From Tardiphaga sp. (GTDB taxonomy: Bacteria > Pseudomonadota > Alphaproteobacteria > Rhizobiales > Xanthobacteraceae): a stretch of DNA of 9,621 nt. Positions within the stretch are counted from its first letter, which is position 1. The number at the start of each line of letters is the position of its first letter. Positions 6,611-9,621 of this stretch are shown here, one piece after another. The notes beneath the pieces are model-generated. The model was given only the letters and a program-made list of their open reading frames with translations, was not told the origin of the DNA and made no database searches. The stretch is from contig JACMOT010000509.1 in the NCBI GenBank assembly GCA_014377915.1, positions 1 through 9,621 of the forward strand, written 5' to 3'. The position numbers and the translations under genes were made by a program.

Positions 6611-6678
6611 TCCCGGACGCGGTGCGGCATCTCAGGCAATGCGAAGTAATGCCGACATGCCGCACCGCGGATCCGGGA
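6611..6678. repeat. Long palindrome A upstream of nirA
   Basis: TCCCGGA-CGCGGTGCGGCAT (6611-6630) pairs with ATGCCGCACCGCG (6657-6669) and TCCGGGA (6672-6678). This gives 20 base pairs with a 2-base bulge and a 26-base loop. It resembles the dispersed intergenic palindromes of Bradyrhizobium-type genomes. Its right arm is shared with palindrome B, so the two hairpins exclude each other. Confidence 0.75.
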
Positions 6679-6720
6679 TCCCGGTTTTTCAAACAAAGTA
6701 GCGGGACCCCGGATCTGCGG
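6665..6720. repeat. Palindrome B, overlapping palindrome A
   Basis: The arm at 6665-6683 matches the reverse complement of 6702-6720 at 17 of 19 positions, closing an AT-rich 18-base loop. It uses bases 6665-6678, which palindrome A also needs. Confidence 0.75.
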
Positions 6721-6721
6721 C

Positions 6722-6783
6722 GCACCACGCCACCCTAACGATGCTCCGCATCGTCGGGATGGCGCGGTGCCCCGAGTCCGGGG
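6722..6783. repeat. Palindrome C with a small GC hairpin, just after nasS
   Basis: The arms 6722-6744 and 6748-6770 are complementary at 19 of 23 positions around a TCC turn. Three of the four mismatches become G-U pairs in minus-strand RNA, so the stem would be nearly continuous in a nasTS transcript. A separate perfect hairpin CCCCG-AGTC-CGGGG follows at 6770-6783. Both lie within about 85 nt of the nasS stop. No U tract follows on the minus strand, so these are repeats that may slow or end transcription rather than a standard terminator. Confidence 0.7.
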
Positions 6784-6805
6784 AACCGAATTCGCCGCTT
6801 AAAAC

Positions 6806-7978
6806 TCACCGCTTCAGATGGGCGATCTCGAAGGACGCCAGATGCGCGGCGATATCGGCGGGATCGAAGGCCGGGCCGGCAAAGGCGCCGACCGCATCCG
6901 GCACGTCGGTATTGAGCTGACCGGACACGCCCAAAGCGGCATCGTAGAGGTCCGGGCGGAACACCGCCTCCGCCGTCTTCAGCGCCTCCGGGCTGATCGA
7001 AGCCTGCCCCCAGCGCACCATCTGGGCGTAGAGCCAGGCCGCCTGGCGCGGGTCGGGGCGCCCGGCGCCCTGACGGCCGACCAGCAGATAGCGTCGGCTC
7101 TCGCGCATGGTGCCGTCCGGCGAGATCTTCAGCCTGCCGTCCATGGTGCGCAACAGCACGTCCGGCGAGACCCCGATCCGCTCCGGCTGCGCCAGCAGGG
7201 CGGCCACCTCGTCACGGTTGCCATCGTCCTCGATGAAGGCGGCGGCGGCGCAATGCGCCCGCGTCAGCGCTGCCAGCACCTGCGGGTTCCGCTCCGCCCA
7301 GTCCTGCCTGACCGCCAGTACCTTCTCGGCGGCGCGCTGCAGGATGTCGGAGACGAAATGCAGGATGTGGCCGACGCCGAGATCGACCGCGATCGAATTC
7401 CACGGCGCCCCGACGCAGAACGCATCGACATGTCCGCTGCTGAGACTGCCGACCATATAGGGCGGCGGCAGCACCACAAGGCGGACGTCCTCGTCGGGAT
7501 CGACCCCGCCGGCAGCCATCCAGAACCGCAACTGATAATTATGCGTCGAGAACGGAAAGGTCATGCCGAAGGTCAGCGGCTCGGCGCCTTGCTTGCGGCG
7601 CGCCGCCACGACGCGCGCCAACGCCAGCGCCGTGACCATCGGATCGAACCGATCGCCATCGACCTGTGCCATCAGTTCGGCATGCAGCGCCGGCGACACC
7701 GTGATGGCGTTGCCATTGAGACCGAGGCTGAAAGGCGCCACGATCGGCACCTTGACGTGGCCAAGCCCGAGGCTGGAAGCGATCGCCACCGGCGCCAGCA
7801 GATGCGCGGCATCGAACAGGCCGATATTGAGCTTGTCGCGGACATTCGACCACGACACTTCGCGCACCAAGGTGACGTCGAGGCCCTCGGCTTTGGCAAA
7901 GCCCTTGTCGACGGCGACGATCAAAGCAGCGGCGTCGACCAGCGGAATGAATCCGATATGGAGCGGATGAGCGGTCAT
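6806..7978 (-). CDS. nasS: Nitrate/nitrite sensor of the NasST system (NrtA-like)
   Basis: A 390-residue protein of the NrtA/CmpA solute-binding family with no signal peptide (starts [20 protein letters not shown]), so it is cytoplasmic. Family segments include [16 protein letters not shown] (7-22), [14 protein letters not shown] (50-63), [15 protein letters not shown] (81-95), a nitrate-site region [18 protein letters not shown] (141-158, with H146) and [15 protein letters not shown] (187-201). In studied NasST pairs, NasS binds NasT and holds it inactive until nitrate or nitrite binds; I infer the same here. The ATG at 7976-7978 overlaps the nasT stop as ATGA, fixing the start and implying balanced synthesis of the two partners. 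The open frame extends upstream to 8206, but that part overlaps nasT out of frame and is not real. It could be mistaken for a transporter subunit; the lack of export signal and the nasT partner argue otherwise. Confidence 0.92.
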   Translation of the reverse strand: MTAHPLHIGFIPLVDAAALIVAVDKGFAKAEGLDVTLVREVSWSNVRDKLNIGLFDAAHLLAPVAIASSLGLGHVKVPIVAPFSLGLNGNAITVSPALHAELMAQVDGDRFDPMVTALALARVVAARRKQGAEPLTFGMTFPFSTHNYQLRFWMAAGGVDPDEDVRLVVLPPPYMVGSLSSGHVDAFCVGAPWNSIAVDLGVGHILHFVSDILQRAAEKVLAVRQDWAERNPQVLAALTRAHCAAAAFIEDDGNRDEVAALLAQPERIGVSPDVLLRTMDGRLKISPDGTMRESRRYLLVGRQGAGRPDPRQAAWLYAQMVRWGQASISPEALKTAEAVFRPDLYDAALGVSGQLNTDVPDAVGAFAGPAFDPADIAAHLASFEIAHLKR

Positions 7979-8565
7979 TTCAGCAACTCCGCAGCGGTGA
8001 TGATCGACTGCGCGATATCGCCGATTTTCTTTTTCTCGCGCATCGCGGTGGAGCGCAGCAGCACATAGGCCTCGTCTTCGGTGAGACCCTTCAGTTTCAT
8101 CACGATACCCTTGGCGCGATCGATGATCTTGCGCTGTTCCAGCGCCGATTTGGTGCGGTCGAGTTCGTCCTGCAGCTTCGAGAACGCGTTGAAGCGCGAG
8201 ATGCACAGATCGAGGATCGGCTTGATGCGCTCTTTCTTCAGCCCGTCGACGATGTACGAGGATACCCCCGCGTCGACGGAGGCGCGCGCCGATTCCGAAT
8301 CGCTCTGGTCGACGAACATCGCCACCGGCCGGCGCACCGCGCGGCTGACCTGGAACATCTGCTCCAGCACGTCGCGGCTGGGATTTTCAAGGTCGATGAC
8401 AATGACGTCGGGATCCAGCGCATAGATCCGCGCCAGCAGATTGTGCATCTCGCGGATGTGCTGGACGTCGACATAGCCGGCCTCGCGCAACCCCTCCTCG
8501 AGGATCGCGGCGCGGATCGGGCTTTCGTCGACGATGACGATCTTGGGGGACGATTCGTTCGGCAT
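7975..8565 (-). CDS. nasT: ANTAR-domain transcription antiterminator
   Basis: RNA-binding regulator of 196 residues. Residues 8-122 form a receiver-like domain ([27 protein letters not shown]) with D13/E14 and D58 in place. The conserved Thr/Ser and Lys of a working receiver are replaced (V85 and V106/D107 regions), so it looks degenerate, in line with control by NasS rather than phosphorylation. A helical linker leads to the ANTAR domain at about 134-195: [20 protein letters not shown], then [20 protein letters not shown] and [15 protein letters not shown], all classic ANTAR positions. The likely target is the nirA leader in the same window. The start at ATG 8563-8565 ([14 protein letters not shown]) puts the first receiver strand near the N terminus; an in-frame ATG at 8595 and TTG at 8607 are possible but have no ribosome site. 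Confidence 0.93.
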   Translation of the reverse strand: MPNESSPKIVIVDESPIRAAILEEGLREAGYVDVQHIREMHNLLARIYALDPDVIVIDLENPSRDVLEQMFQVSRAVRRPVAMFVDQSDSESARASVDAGVSSYIVDGLKKERIKPILDLCISRFNAFSKLQDELDRTKSALEQRKIIDRAKGIVMKLKGLTEDEAYVLLRSTAMREKKKIGDIAQSIITAAELLK

Positions 8566-8676
8566 TGCTGTCCGGATTCCCTGCTGGCCCTCCATAACAC
8601 GCGCCAAGCCCGCTTAAAGCCTTGTATTTATGGGCAAATGGGACTAGCTCCTGCCCTTCATTTGAGCACATCGAAC

Positions 8677-9621
8677 ATGCAGCAGGCCGCGCCGAAAATC
8701 TCGTTTGTTTCGCTGGGATGCCCCAAGGCCCTGGTCGATTCCGAACGCATCATCACCCGGCTGCGCGCCGAGGGCTATGAGCTGGCGCGCAAACATGACG
8801 GCGCCGACATCGTCATCGTCAACACCTGCGGCTTTCTCGACAGCGCCAAGGCGGAATCGCTGGGTGCGATCGGCGAGGCGATGGCGCAGAACGGCAAGGT
8901 GATCGTCACCGGCTGCATGGGGGCCGAGCCCGAGCAGATCGAGGCCGCCTATCCCAACGTGCTGTCGATCACCGGACCGCAGCAATATGAGAGCGTGCTC
9001 GAAGCCGTGCATCGCGCGCTGCCGCCGGTGTACAATCCGCATCTCGATCTGATGCCGCCGCAGGGCATCAAGCTGACGCCGCGGCACTATGCCTATCTGA
9101 AGATTTCAGAGGGCTGCAACAACCGCTGCAGCTTCTGCATCATCCCGAAACTGCGCGGCGACCTGGTGTCGCGCCCGGCCAACGAGGTGCTGCGCGAGGC
9201 CGAGAACCTGGTGAAGGCCGGCGTCAAGGAATTGCTGGTGGTGTCGCAGGACACTTCGGCCTACGGCGTCGACATCAAGTATCAGACCAGCGTGTGGAAG
9301 GTTCGCGAGGTCCGCGCCAAATTCTACGATCTGGCGAAAGAACTCGGCGAACTCGGCGCCTGGGTACGGCTGCAATATGTCTATCCCTACCCGCATGTCG
9401 ACGAAGTCATCGGGTTGATGAACGCCAACAAGAACGTGCTGCCCTATCTCGACATCCCGTTCCAGCACGCGGCCCCGGAAGTGCTGAAGGCGATGAAGCG
9501 CCCGGCGGCGCAGGACAAGACGCTGGCGCGGATCAAGAAGTGGCGCGAGGAGTGTCCCGAGCTGACGCTGCGCTCCACCTTCATCGTCGGCTTCCCCGGC
9601 GAGACCGATTCCGACTTTGCC
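8677..9621 (+). CDS. rimO: Ribosomal protein S12 methylthiotransferase RimO (3' end outside the window)
   Basis: Radical-SAM enzyme that methylthiolates an aspartate of ribosomal protein S12. The first 315 residues of roughly 440 are visible. The N-terminal methylthiotransferase domain has its three cluster cysteines: C15 in [13 protein letters not shown]51 in [11 protein letters not shown] and C80 in VTGCMG. The radical-SAM motif C147-x3-C151-x2-C154 is [13 protein letters not shown], followed by [10 protein letters not shown] (158-167). [15 protein letters not shown] (185-199), [10 protein letters not shown] (231-240), YLDIPFQHA (257-265) and [12 protein letters not shown] (300-311) are hallmark RimO segments. 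The ATG at 8677-8679 fits the family N terminus, with only a weak GAG upstream. It is divergent from nasT across a 111-bp gap in which I could not settle on a promoter for either gene. Housekeeping gene, functionally unrelated to the nas cluster. Confidence 0.96.
   Translation, partial: MQQAAPKISFVSLGCPKALVDSERIITRLRAEGYELARKHDGADIVIVNTCGFLDSAKAESLGAIGEAMAQNGKVIVTGCMGAEPEQIEAAYPNVLSITGPQQYESVLEAVHRALPPVYNPHLDLMPPQGIKLTPRHYAYLKISEGCNNRCSFCIIPKLRGDLVSRPANEVLREAENLVKAGVKELLVVSQDTSAYGVDIKYQTSVWKVREVRAKFYDLAKELGELGAWVRLQYVYPYPHVDEVIGLMNANKNVLPYLDIPFQHAAPEVLKAMKRPAAQDKTLARIKKWREECPELTLRSTFIVGFPGETDSDFA

Noticed and set aside
6378..6701. 107-codon plus-strand frame in the nasS-nirA gap.
   Set aside because: It crosses the promoter, the leader and a palindrome; no ribosome site or domain was seen.
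8601..8676. Possible shared promoter for rimO and nasT, including a GGGCA...TGCCC inverted repeat.
   Set aside because: No -35/-10 pair with acceptable spacing or sigma54 match could be settled on, and the 5-bp repeat is too short to carry a claim.

Overview
The window looks like chromosomal DNA of a high-GC alphaproteobacterium, most likely Bradyrhizobium, Rhodopseudomonas or a close relative. The basis is base composition, GC-rich third codon positions, palindromic intergenic repeats of the kind common in that group, and a nasT-nasS-nirA order that I recall from Bradyrhizobium. The species is inference; no database was searched. Everything except the last gene lies on the minus strand.

Region by region, in the direction of minus-strand transcription. 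(1) 8565-6806: nasT and nasS, overlapping by ATGA, encode an ANTAR RNA-binding antiterminator and a cytoplasmic NrtA-like nitrate/nitrite sensor. (2) 6805-6288: a 518-bp non-coding stretch. Its upstream half holds a cluster of overlapping palindromes. Its downstream half holds a sigma54-like promoter and a predicted leader of about 175 nt, with an ANTAR-type hexaloop hairpin before nirA. (3) 6287-2905: nirA (assimilatory siroheme/4Fe-4S nitrite reductase) overlaps by ATGA a gene for a CysJ-like FAD/NADPH reductase. That reductase has a four-cysteine Fe-S motif where CysJ carries its FMN flavodoxin domain. (4) 2904-2432: an AT-rich stem-loop, a small one-helix membrane protein gene, an NtrC-like site, a REP-like palindrome and a strong sigma54 promoter. 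(5) 2431-1: an ABC importer operon of the nitrate/sulfonate/taurine family (Tat-exported binding protein, permease, ATPase); the ATPase is cut by the window edge. (6) 8677-9621, plus strand: the 5' part of rimO, divergent from nasT.

How it fits together: NasS/NasT would sense nitrate or nitrite and release NasT to act on the nirA leader. NirA reduces nitrite to ammonium, probably with electrons passed from NADPH through FAD and a 4Fe-4S cluster in the partner protein encoded next to it. The ABC operon has sigma54 and NtrC-type signals, so it is probably induced by nitrogen limitation, but its substrate cannot be read from the sequence. No nitrate reductase gene is present in the window.

Most worth following up: the Fe-S/FAD reductase paired with NirA, including a short N-terminal motif the two proteins share; the nirA leader; and the enhancer-palindrome-promoter arrangement in front of the ABC operon.
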